Of a stretch of DNA of 8,836 nt, positions 1-6,236 are shown one piece after another (within the stretch, counting starts at the first letter, position 1; each line of letters begins with the position of its first letter). This DNA comes from Candidatus Woesearchaeota archaeon (GTDB lineage Archaea > Nanobdellota > Nanobdellia > SCGC-AAA011-G17 > JACPNG01): NCBI GenBank assembly GCA_016185555.1, contig JACPNI010000006.1, positions 1 through 8,836 on the forward strand, read 5' to 3'. The notes below the pieces were generated by a model, which was given only the letters and a program-made list of their open reading frames with translations, searched no databases and was not told the DNA's origin. A program made the translations under genes and the position numbers.

Positions 1-423
1 ATACCAGAGCAGCCTCAGGCAGTAGTTTTAGGAAATGGAAAGCAGACAAATATTCCATTAAAATGCTTATACTATGAAGGGAAAATGATTGAATATAGCG
101 ATGGGATAGATGGGTGCTTTAGGATTATGCCAACTTTCGATGGAAACAGATTAAACAAAATAGGATCAGCATTGTATCTGTCACCAAGGGTAAAGAAGAC
201 ATTATTTGCGCATATGTACCTCTTTGATGGAAAAGATTATTCTAACTTTAAACTGGTCTATTCTGATGATGACAGGTCACCCCTAGCTCTTTATCAGGGC
301 AGACAGATAGGACCACTAATGGTATGGAAGGTTAATTACCCCGATTATATAGAACCTAAAAAAGAATATATGCAAAAGGAATATCCAAATGTTAATGTGA
401 CCAAGCCAAAATTCTATGATTAA
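1..423 (+). CDS. Oligosaccharyltransferase AglB/STT3-like protein, C-terminal part (5' end outside window)
   Basis: The frame is open from base 1 to the TAA at 421-423, so the gene enters from outside the window; the first ATG (85) is internal. About 140 residues are visible. They resemble the extracytoplasmic C-terminal domain of archaeal STT3/AglB: a small beta-rich region with DGNR, then YLSPRVKKTLFAHMYLFDG followed by FKLVYS, and a final VWKVNYPDY strand. In this family the domain follows about 12 membrane helices. The enzyme moves a lipid-linked glycan onto Asn of N-x-S/T sequons on the outer face of the membrane. The WWDYG-type motif and the catalytic DxD lie upstream and cannot be checked. 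The next gene starts 2 nt after the stop, so the two are probably cotranscribed. The assignment rests on recalled family resemblance of the C-terminus only. Confidence 0.72.
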   Translation: MPEQPQAVVLGNGKQTNIPLKCLYYEGKMIEYSDGIDGCFRIMPTFDGNRLNKIGSALYLSPRVKKTLFAHMYLFDGKDYSNFKLVYSDDDRSPLALYQGRQIGPLMVWKVNYPDYIEPKKEYMQKEYPNVNVTKPKFYD

Positions 424-425
424 AC

Positions 426-1907
426 ATGAAGTTTAATAGATGGTTTTATATTGGTATTATTTTATTGGCTTTTTATTTTCTTTACAGATTAGTTGATATG
501 TCCCAGATGATATCAGTATTTCCAATAGATACCTATGCGAATGATAGAAGTGGGCATATAGCAAAACTTTTTTTCCTTGATAAATATGGATTGCACAATA
601 AGGTTCCAAATTGGTATAATGGCAATTATCAGATACTTAAACTATACCCACCAGGATGGTATATCTATGCCCTCCCATTATTGTATTTGTTTAAAAACCC
701 GCAGGCAGCAGTTTATTATTCTATAATCTTAACTTACATTTTAGGATTAATTGCATCCTTATTGCTTGGGAGGGTTATGGGTCTAAAGCATTTAGATAGT
801 ATTGCAATGTTTTTGTTGTTCTTTGCCAATCCCCTGACAATAGGTTATTTGCTAAGGCTTGGAAAAGACCCGGAGATGTTTTCCTGGGTGTTTGTTATAT
901 TAATATTCGCTTTATTGCTTTATTATAGAAACAGGGTTTTGGATTATAAGTTTTATTCTGCATTTATACTTATAAGTGCTATCCTGTTTTATGTTCATAT
1001 ACTTGTTTTTATCATGGTTGCTTTTATAATCCTTGCTTTTTTTCTTGTAAGGAATGTTAAAGATAAAATTAAACTTGTTGTTTCAGGACTCATAATAATT
1101 GCATTAACCTCCTTTCTATGGTATCCTATCCTTGGTTACATTAGCAATAAAGGAATTCAGGCAGAGAAATATCCCCTCCAGTTCTTATTATCGCAGGATA
1201 AAAGGAATATAAATGATAAAATTGTAGCATATGTAACCCCGGTTTTGCTTTTTATTCTATTTTATTTTTATAATAAAACAAATAATTTATCGAAGAAAGA
1301 CCTAATCTTCTTTTCAGTCCCGCTTTTGGTCGCTTTACTGGTATTTTTAAGGATCTTGCCTTATGTTCCGATCTTAAATAGGGTGTTTCCAGATACATAT
1401 AGTATATTCTTTATTTTAATTTCTTTATTCTTTTTGTTTAATATAAATCTGGAAAATTTAAACCATCACCTAAAAGTTTTTTTCAATATTGTGCTGTTTA
1501 TTGTACCCTTAATCGGGATAGTTATTTCTTATTACCTTACACCATTTTTTATACCACACTCAAATGAGATTAAAAGTGTAATTGATCTCCTTCCAAGTGT
1601 TGATGAAAGTTTGATGGTGCTTTGGGGTCCTGTTGTAAATGGTCACGCAATTTATTCCTATGGTGCAATTTATTACGATATTAGAACTCCTGAAGGATGG
1701 GATCCAACAAATTTATCAGCAGAAGATTCAAGGCACTTATATAACTTATATGATGCAGCAAAATCAAAGGACTGTATCACTTTTAAATCTGATATGAACT
1801 CCTTAAAAATAGAAAATTTTATTGTCCCAAAAGGGTTCTGTGAACCGCCAATATGTGGATTAAATGTTAAAACTAGGAATGAGTTAAGCTGCCTACTTGT
1901 TAAATAA
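426..1907 (+). CDS. Polytopic GT-C-like membrane protein (PTPS-related membrane family), putative glycosyltransferase
   Basis: This is a 493-residue integral membrane protein. Helix 1 spans about residues 6-24. It is followed by an outward loop holding DTYANDRSGHIAK (35-47), then NWYNGN and LYPPGWY (73-79). An acidic/His loop plus a YPP.WY motif after the first helix is the pattern of the GT-C-like family annotated as 6-pyruvoyl-tetrahydropterin-synthase-related membrane protein (the name is historical). About nine more hydrophobic segments run to residue 372. The last 120 residues are soluble, presumably extracytoplasmic, with four Cys (450, 472, 477, 489). GT-C enzymes use polyprenyl-phosphate sugars, which fits the DPM1-like synthase encoded next door; donor and acceptor are not known. 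No clear Shine-Dalgarno precedes the ATG, consistent with translation coupled to the gene 2 nt upstream. The last 15 bp overlap the convergent DPM1-like gene tail to tail. Confidence 0.68.
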   Translation: MKFNRWFYIGIILLAFYFLYRLVDMSQMISVFPIDTYANDRSGHIAKLFFLDKYGLHNKVPNWYNGNYQILKLYPPGWYIYALPLLYLFKNPQAAVYYSIILTYILGLIASLLLGRVMGLKHLDSIAMFLLFFANPLTIGYLLRLGKDPEMFSWVFVILIFALLLYYRNRVLDYKFYSAFILISAILFYVHILVFIMVAFIILAFFLVRNVKDKIKLVVSGLIIIALTSFLWYPILGYISNKGIQAEKYPLQFLLSQDKRNINDKIVAYVTPVLLFILFYFYNKTNNLSKKDLIFFSVPLLVALLVFLRILPYVPILNRVFPDTYSIFFILISLFFLFNINLENLNHHLKVFFNIVLFIVPLIGIVISYYLTPFFIPHSNEIKSVIDLLPSVDESLMVLWGPVVNGHAIYSYGAIYYDIRTPEGWDPTNLSAEDSRHLYNLYDAAKSKDCITFKSDMNSLKIENFIVPKGFCEPPICGLNVKTRNELSCLLVK

Positions 1908-2600
1908 CTTCTTGAATTTGTAGAAATATAATGATAAGGCATGTATAATATATTCCATACGGATCTTTGGTGTAAATTTGCTTTCACCAGCAGTTCTATC
2001 CTTGAAAATAAATGGCACTTCAACTGCCTTCTTGTAATTTCCTTTTGCCAGTATTTCTAATAGTATCTTATACCCGCGCGGGGCTAGTTTTACATTATTG
2101 ATAACGTCTCTTTTAAAGAAGAAGAACCCGGACATTGGATCTTTTACATTTGTTATTGGTTTAGCTAATAGTGTTGCAACATATGAATTTATCTGCCTGG
2201 ATGTTGGCCACTGCTCTGTCCCACCACCTTCCACTAGTCTTGATGCTATGCTTATATCAGCACCATTTTCAATAGCTTCAATTAATTTAGGTATTATACC
2301 TGGAGGGTGGCTTAAATCTGCGTCCATAACTCCTATAATCTCACCAGATGTCATGTTTATACCATCAACAACAGACTTTGCAAGCCCACGGTCTTCTTTC
2401 CTCACAATTACTTTAACAGGATACTTGTTCCCTAGGTCCTCTGCGGTTTTAGAAGTTCCATCAGGGCTATTATCGTCAACAATAACAACCTGTGCTTTTA
2501 TATTATTCTTATCTAATGTTTTGAATATCTGCGGTATTAAGATAGGAATGTTCTTGCTTTCATTATAAGTTGGTATTATTATCTCTATGCTGGATTTCAT
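1893..2600 (-). CDS. DPM1-like polyprenyl (dolichyl) phosphate mannosyltransferase, GT2 family, soluble form
   Basis: The 235-residue protein has a complete GT-A fold of the DPM1 type: IIIPTYNE at 7-14, VDDNSPDGT at 41-49, the metal-binding DAD at 93-95 followed by LSHPP, WPTSRQ at 131-136, KDPMSGFF at 153-160, and the acceptor-side R-x-x-G-x-S-K at 202-208. The family transfers a sugar, usually mannose from GDP-mannose, to dolichyl phosphate on the cytoplasmic face, giving the lipid-linked donor used by GT-C enzymes. It ends after the catalytic domain with a basic, aromatic tail (YFYKFKKLFNK) and has no C-terminal membrane helices. It therefore resembles the short soluble form of human DPM1 rather than the longer Pyrococcus-type enzyme, and the tail may contact the membrane. 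It lies 3 nt downstream of the radical SAM gene, in one transcription unit. The sugar could be glucose rather than mannose. Confidence 0.85.
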   Translation of the reverse strand: MKSSIEIIIPTYNESKNIPILIPQIFKTLDKNNIKAQVVIVDDNSPDGTSKTAEDLGNKYPVKVIVRKEDRGLAKSVVDGINMTSGEIIGVMDADLSHPPGIIPKLIEAIENGADISIASRLVEGGGTEQWPTSRQINSYVATLLAKPITNVKDPMSGFFFFKRDVINNVKLAPRGYKILLEILAKGNYKKAVEVPFIFKDRTAGESKFTPKIRMEYIIHALSLYFYKFKKLFNK

Positions 2601-2603
2601 TGG

Positions 2604-3977
2604 TTAAAGGAATCTTTTTACCTTATTAAACATTTTCCTATACCCGCTTATAGAAGTAAGATGGTTAAACAAGTAATTCCACCTATAAGGATGCAGGTAA
2701 AACATAATAAGGGCTTTTTTTTGATAAGACTGTAGTTCTCTGAAAGAAGGTCCATTTGGGTCTTTAAATGCCCTTTGTGAGTAATAATTGTAATCAGCAA
2801 AATTATCACTCATTTCATACCCGTGTTCTTTTACATAATCATATAATGCAGTATGTGGCAGTGGTGAGGTTATTGAGAAGCTTGCTTCATCACATTTTAA
2901 GGATCTTGCAAATTTGATTGTTTGTTCTATTTCCTCTCTTGTTTCCGTTGGAGCGCCAATCATAAAAAATCCAAGTACATGTATCCCAAGCTTGTTTGCT
3001 TCGGCTACAATATCTTTTGCCTGATCTAATACAATATCTTTTTTATAGATCTCATCAAGAACTCTTTGTGAGCCGGATTCAATTCCCATATGCAGGGTTC
3101 TTAAGCCACTTTCATGCATAACCTTCATCATTTCCGGATCAAGTGTATTTGCTCTCGTATTGCACCCAAATGTTATGTCCAAATTTGCTTTCTTAAGTTT
3201 TTTACAAAAATCCATAACCCAGGGCCTGTGTATTGTAAATGTGTCATCATGCAGGAATATGCCATTAATATTATACCTTTCTTTTAATATCTTGATCTCT
3301 TTAATCACATTTTCTGCCTTTCTTCTTCTTATTGTTTGCCCGAATAATGTATTTAATGTTGGCTGGCAGTATGTGCATCTATAAGGACATCCTCTTGATG
3401 TTACCATATTTGTGCCACGGATATTTGGATCTATGCTGTCCATGTAATGCCATCTTTTAATGTACTCCTCCATTTCAAGGAGATCCAATGCAGGAGGGTC
3501 TAACTGATTCAAGTCTACATATGGCCTTTCCGGGTTTTTGATTTCTTTGCCATCTTTTTTATACTGTATTCCAAGGATCTTGTCTATTTTGGGATATTTT
3601 TCAGAAAGTTCAACAAATGTCTGTTCGGCTTCTTTTAGAACAAGCACATCTACCTTGTCTATTAAAGTATCTGGCCTTAATGTAGGATGAGGACCGCCGG
3701 CTATTACAGGTATTTTTTTCTCTTTTAAAATATCAATGATCTTTATTGCATCATTATACATTACTGTATCAACGTAAATCCCGGCAATATCGGGCTTGAA
3801 GTTCTCAATAAAATTCCTTAAATATTCAAATGTTGGATGAAAAGTCGTATCTAATATTGATACATTAAATTTTGCTTTTCTGAGTGCAGTAGCTATATAG
3901 CCTATTCCTAATGGTGGATCTCCAGAAACATACTGCATTCTGGGGAATATAAGAAGCACGTTCTTTGTACCTTTCAT
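2604..3977 (-). CDS. B12-binding-domain radical SAM protein
   Basis: The 457-residue protein has the usual two-domain layout. Residues 5-125 form a Rossmann-like cobalamin-binding domain, with LLIFPR at 8-13, PPLGIGYIATALR at 21-33, and AGGPHPT at 93-99. Residues 190-375 form the radical SAM core, with C197-x3-C201-x2-C204 (RGCPYRCTYCQ) for the 4Fe-4S cluster, then FLHDD at 241-245, GIESGSQ at 298-304 and FFMIGAPTET at 337-346. The classical DxHxxG cobalamin-ligand motif is not visible, as in many members of this class. Family members methylate or rearrange unreactive carbons in lipids, hopanoids, chlorophylls and natural products. Here the DPM1-like gene follows 3 nt downstream, so a role in modifying a surface glycan, its lipid carrier or a membrane lipid is plausible but inferred. 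A TATA-like box sits about 29 nt upstream of the ATG, so the mRNA is probably leaderless. Confidence 0.87.
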   Translation of the reverse strand: MKGTKNVLLIFPRMQYVSGDPPLGIGYIATALRKAKFNVSILDTTFHPTFEYLRNFIENFKPDIAGIYVDTVMYNDAIKIIDILKEKKIPVIAGGPHPTLRPDTLIDKVDVLVLKEAEQTFVELSEKYPKIDKILGIQYKKDGKEIKNPERPYVDLNQLDPPALDLLEMEEYIKRWHYMDSIDPNIRGTNMVTSRGCPYRCTYCQPTLNTLFGQTIRRRKAENVIKEIKILKERYNINGIFLHDDTFTIHRPWVMDFCKKLKKANLDITFGCNTRANTLDPEMMKVMHESGLRTLHMGIESGSQRVLDEIYKKDIVLDQAKDIVAEANKLGIHVLGFFMIGAPTETREEIEQTIKFARSLKCDEASFSITSPLPHTALYDYVKEHGYEMSDNFADYNYYSQRAFKDPNGPSFRELQSYQKKALIMFYLHPYRWNYLFNHLTSISGYRKMFNKVKRFL

Positions 3978-4000
3978 TGAATTTAGGTTGAAAATTGGCT

Positions 4001-4010
4001 TTTTAAATAT
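4001..4010 (-). promoter_or_regulatory. Archaeal TATA box for the radical SAM / DPM1 operon
   Basis: Read on the minus strand the site is ATATTTAAAA, preceded by the purine-rich GAAATGA as a possible BRE. Its centre lies about 29 nt before the start codon at 3977. This places the expected transcription start at or next to the A of the ATG, implying a leaderless mRNA. No Shine-Dalgarno is seen before that ATG. Confidence 0.55.
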
Positions 4011-4020
4011 TATTCATTTC

Positions 4021-4138
4021 AGGACTTATGTATAAGCCCTTTAGACTTATAAATGATAGACAAATAAATTGCAAGCCTCGGGAAGTCAGTAAAATGGCGC
4101 TATCAGGCATTAGCAAAGCCAAATAAAACCGGAAGGCA
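4021..4138. other. Intergenic stretch with a second TATA-like box, a 10-codon ORF and a small hairpin
   Basis: This stretch lies between the radical SAM promoter and the repeat. On + it contains TTATAAAT at 4047-4054, a GGGAAG at 4080-4085 that could bind 16S rRNA, and an ATG at 4094 opening a 10-residue frame (MALSGISKAK) that stops at 4126. Bases 4096-4120 can fold as GGC-GCTA / TAGC-AAA-GCC with an 8-nt loop. It looks less AT-rich than its surroundings. It could be a leader peptide, a small RNA or decayed sequence, and nothing decides between these. Confidence 0.25.
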
Positions 4139-4145
4139 TATAAAT
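4139..4145 (+). promoter_or_regulatory. TATA box placed for leaderless transcription of the MNT/HEPN operon
   Basis: TATAAAT in the first repeat unit is centred 28 nt before the ATG at 4170, matching the TATA-to-start distance of three other genes in the window. CCGGAAGG just upstream could serve as BRE. The copies in units 2 and 3 are at the wrong distance for the 4170 start and would give transcripts starting near 4190 and 4210. Confidence 0.5.
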
Positions 4146-4198
4146 CAAAATGGACATGTATAAATCAAAATGGACATGTATAAATCAAAATGGACAAG
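4139..4198 (+). repeat. Three-copy 20-bp tandem repeat spanning promoter and start codon of the MNT gene
   Basis: Units at 4139-4158 and 4159-4178 are identical (tataaatcaaaatggacatg). The third, at 4179-4198, differs only at its 19th base. Each unit holds a TATAAAT box and an ATG 11 nt further on. The third unit is also coding (YKSKWT of the MNT protein). Because 20 is not a multiple of 3, the three ATGs at 4150, 4170 and 4190 are in three different frames, and only 4170 continues into the gene. The array probably arose by duplication of the gene's own 5' end. Confidence 0.92.
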
Positions 4199-4736
4199 AC
4201 TACAGGCACAGATTTTCAGATTTTTTTGCATTAAAACAGGGCAAACATTAAGCTTAAGAGGAATTGCCAAATATTTGAAAGTATCCCCAACTGCGGTCTC
4301 TAATTCTTTAATTGAGTTGGAAAGAGAGGGTCTGATAAAAGTAAAAAAATCAGAAACAATGAACTTATCATTAATAGAATTTAACCGAAACAATTATAAG
4401 GCCGTTCAGCTGAAGCGTGTTGAAAACTTAAAGATGGTTTATGAATCAGGATTGGTTGATTTTCTTTATAATGAATTCCCGGGTTGCACAATAGTCCTTT
4501 TTGGGAGCTATTCTCTTGGAGAAGATATACAGTTTGGAGAAAAAGACGAGCGCAGTTCAGATATTGACATTGCAATTATTGGCATAAAAGGAAAAGAAGT
4601 AGATTTAGCAAAATATGGCAAGTTGCTTGAAAGAAATATCTCTATTAATTTTTATAAATCTTGGGATGATATACACAAACATTTAAAGGAGAACATTCTT
4701 AAGGGAATAATATTAGGTGGGGGAATTGAATTATGA
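4170..4736 (+). CDS. HTH-fused minimal nucleotidyltransferase (MntA-like), predicted antitoxin
   Basis: The 188-residue protein has two domains. Residues 10-60 form a winged helix-turn-helix (SLRGIAKYLKVSPTAVSNSL, then a wing around EREGLIKVKK). Residues 85-188 form a pol-beta-like minimal nucleotidyltransferase with FGSYSLGE at 111-118 and D131-I-D133. The spacing between GS and DxD is about eight residues longer than usual because of a charged insert (QFGEKDER). In type VII systems MntA transfers AMP to a HEPN partner and silences it; the HTH suggests it also represses its own operon. The following HEPN gene overlaps it by ATGA, indicating translational coupling. The start at 4170 lies in the second unit of the tandem repeat; an in-frame ATG at 4176 is an alternative. 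The family call is firm; the antitoxin role is inferred from the pairing. Confidence 0.82.
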   Translation: MDMYKSKWTRLQAQIFRFFCIKTGQTLSLRGIAKYLKVSPTAVSNSLIELEREGLIKVKKSETMNLSLIEFNRNNYKAVQLKRVENLKMVYESGLVDFLYNEFPGCTIVLFGSYSLGEDIQFGEKDERSSDIDIAIIGIKGKEVDLAKYGKLLERNISINFYKSWDDIHKHLKENILKGIILGGGIEL

Positions 4737-5176
4737 ATCTTCCAAGACAATTTGAGGATTATATAAAACAAGGGATAATCAAGGAATGCTCCATAAATAA
4801 ATCAAGAGCCAATTTTCTGATTAGCGAAACCGAAAAAACCTTTAGGGGATTAAATAAGAGATTAGAGGTAATGGGAATAGATGAAGACAATGCTAATTCT
4901 ATAATCAAGGATTGTTATGATATAATTATGGAATTAATCCGCGCAAAATTGTTCTTAACGGGATACTGCTCAGCCGGTCAATTTGCACATGAAGCTGAGA
5001 TTTCTTACCTTAAAAAATGCGGATTTTCAGATAATGATATTTTGTTTATCAATGATTTGAGATACTTTAGGAACTCTGTAACATATTATGGAAAAATATT
5101 AGGTGTTGAATATTCAAAACAAGTTGTAGAATTTACAAAGAAAATCTACAAAAAACTAAAGGAAATAGTTAAATAA
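4733..5176 (+). CDS. HEPN-domain protein (HepT-like), predicted toxin partner with an altered active-site motif
   Basis: This is an all-helical 147-residue protein, directly coupled to the MNT gene by an ATGA overlap. AGGTGGGGG at 4715-4723 provides a Shine-Dalgarno about 9 nt before the start. HEPN proteins pack as four-helix bundles and dimerise, and RNase members carry R-x4-6-H near the C-terminus. Here the corresponding segment is LRYFRNSVTYYGK (109-121): R113 and N114 are kept, but the His position (R+5) is Tyr118, followed by Tyr119. It may thus be a non-nuclease or regulatory HEPN, or use another residue. In MNT/HEPN pairs a Tyr beside the active site is the AMPylation target, and Tyr118/119 lie in that area. 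The gene pairing supports the call more than sequence identity does. Confidence 0.75.
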   Translation: MNLPRQFEDYIKQGIIKECSINKSRANFLISETEKTFRGLNKRLEVMGIDEDNANSIIKDCYDIIMELIRAKLFLTGYCSAGQFAHEAEISYLKKCGFSDNDILFINDLRYFRNSVTYYGKILGVEYSKQVVEFTKKIYKKLKEIVK

Positions 5177-5310
5177 ATGCCAAAAATATAACTACATCGG
5201 AAGAAGTAGAATATATAGTGAAAGAATTCCTGACATTTCTGTGGGTAACATCATTTACTCCTCTTTCATTAAGAAAGTTTTTAAATTTATAATTTAGGCT
5301 TTAGCATAAG
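5177..5310. other. Intergenic region between the HEPN gene and the GT2 gene
   Basis: The region is 134 bp. Frame 1 stays open from 5173 to a TAA at 5290-5292 and would encode about 39 residues ending LSLRKFLNL, but it has no ATG (only a GTG at 5218). It could be a decayed gene end. The right end carries the promoter of the next gene. No RNA gene or strong terminator is visible. Confidence 0.3.
5278..5292 (+). promoter_or_regulatory. TATA box upstream of the GT2 gene
   Basis: TTTTTAAATTTATAA is preceded by the purine-rich AGAAAG (possible BRE). The TTTTTAAAT part is centred about 29 nt before the ATG at 5311, again the spacing of a leaderless mRNA. No Shine-Dalgarno lies between it and the start. 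Confidence 0.55.
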
Positions 5311-6216
5311 ATGGTGTTAAGATACTCTTTGGTAATACCAGTAGCACCTTATAGGGATGCTGAGATATTGGAGCATATTAAAAATTTAGATTACCCGAAG
5401 GATAAGTATGAGATTATAGTAGAGCATGGTCCAAATGCTTCTGAAAACAGGAATAAATGTATTGAAAAAGCGCAGGGAGAGATAATAGCAATATTAGATG
5501 ATGATGCAGTAATTGAATCCAATCTGTTGCTTAAGGTTGACAAGTCTTTTGAGGAAAATCCGGACATACATCTCGTTGGTGGACCTCAATTAACCCCGCA
5601 GGATGATAAGTTCTTTGCAAGAATCTCAGGATATGCAATTGCATCATTTTTCGGATCATTTAATATGGCAGATAGGTATAGAAAAGGCAGGTTAAGAACA
5701 GAAGATGCAGCAGATTTGTTAACATCAGCTAATTGTTTTGTTAAGAAAGAAGTTTTTGAAAAAGCAGGAAAATTTAATACAAATTTATGGCCCGGGGAAG
5801 ATCCTGAATTCTTTCATAGGGTTCAGAATAATGATTTTAAAGTTGCTTATTCCCCAGAAATTGCGATTTATCATAGAAGAAGACCTGATTTAAAGTCTTT
5901 TGCAAAACAATTCTACAAATATGGCTTTGTTGCATTTAATAAAGAAAAAACAAAAAGCATGAAGATGGGAATAGTTTATTTTTTGCCAGCATTATTTTTT
6001 ATTTATCTATTGTTATTACCCTTTTTGTTATACTTTAATTATTTGTTTGTTCTTCCATTGGTTTTATACTTTTCTTTTGCTGTATTAAGTGCGTTTGCAG
6101 TAAGTTATTCAGAAAGAAGTTTAGCAGCATTATTCCTGTTGCCTTTAATTTATCCTATAATGCATGCTTCTTATGGAATTGGTGTTATTAAAAGTATAAA
6201 AGAGAATTTCTTTTGA
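5311..6216 (+). CDS. Membrane-anchored family 2 glycosyltransferase
   Basis: The protein has 301 residues. Residues 5-200 are a GT-A domain: YSLVIPVAPYRD at the N-terminal strand, ENRNKC at 45-50 (substrate loop), the metal-binding DDD at 63-65 (ILDDDAV), LTSANCF at 137-143 (acceptor strand), PGEDPEF at 161-167 with the likely catalytic-base region, and YHRRR at 187-191. Two to three hydrophobic segments (about 220-243, 245-266 and 270-290) anchor the C-terminus in the membrane, with the catalytic domain cytoplasmic. Enzymes of this build transfer sugars from nucleotide donors to polyprenyl-linked acceptors during glycan assembly; the sugar cannot be told from sequence. It is monocistronic by position, with its own TATA box, and converges on the RHH fusion gene with only 20 bp between stops. 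Confidence 0.87.
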   Translation: MVLRYSLVIPVAPYRDAEILEHIKNLDYPKDKYEIIVEHGPNASENRNKCIEKAQGEIIAILDDDAVIESNLLLKVDKSFEENPDIHLVGGPQLTPQDDKFFARISGYAIASFFGSFNMADRYRKGRLRTEDAADLLTSANCFVKKEVFEKAGKFNTNLWPGEDPEFFHRVQNNDFKVAYSPEIAIYHRRRPDLKSFAKQFYKYGFVAFNKEKTKSMKMGIVYFLPALFFIYLLLLPFLLYFNYLFVLPLVLYFSFAVLSAFAVSYSERSLAALFLLPLIYPIMHASYGIGVIKSIKENFF

Positions 6217-6236
6217 TTATTTACCATCAAAGAAAA

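Noticed and set aside
1673..2023. Minus-strand open frame of 116 residues
   Set aside because: It overlaps the end of the GT-C gene and the DPM1-like gene in a different frame, and its translation has no recognisable family features.
2098..2568. Plus-strand open frame of 156 residues opposite the DPM1-like gene
   Set aside because: It is an antisense shadow of a gene whose GT2 motifs are intact.
3160..3384. Plus-strand open frame of 74 residues opposite the radical SAM core
   Set aside because: It is antisense to the strongly supported radical SAM gene.
4139..4198. Start of a CRISPR array
   Set aside because: The 20-bp units are directly adjacent with no spacers, and they overlap coding sequence.
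4145..4575. Two minus-strand open frames opposite the MNT gene
   Set aside because: They are shadows; the plus strand holds HTH and GS/DxD motifs, and the repeat makes one of them look longer.
5173..5292. Open stretch of about 39 codons after the HEPN gene, possible broken gene
   Set aside because: It has no ATG start, no recognised domain, and its end coincides with the next promoter; too little to call a pseudogene.
6217..6236. Bidirectional terminator between the convergent GT2 and RHH-NTase genes
   Set aside because: The 20-bp gap has short T and A runs but no clear oligo-T signal or hairpin, so it is not distinguishable from AT-rich background.
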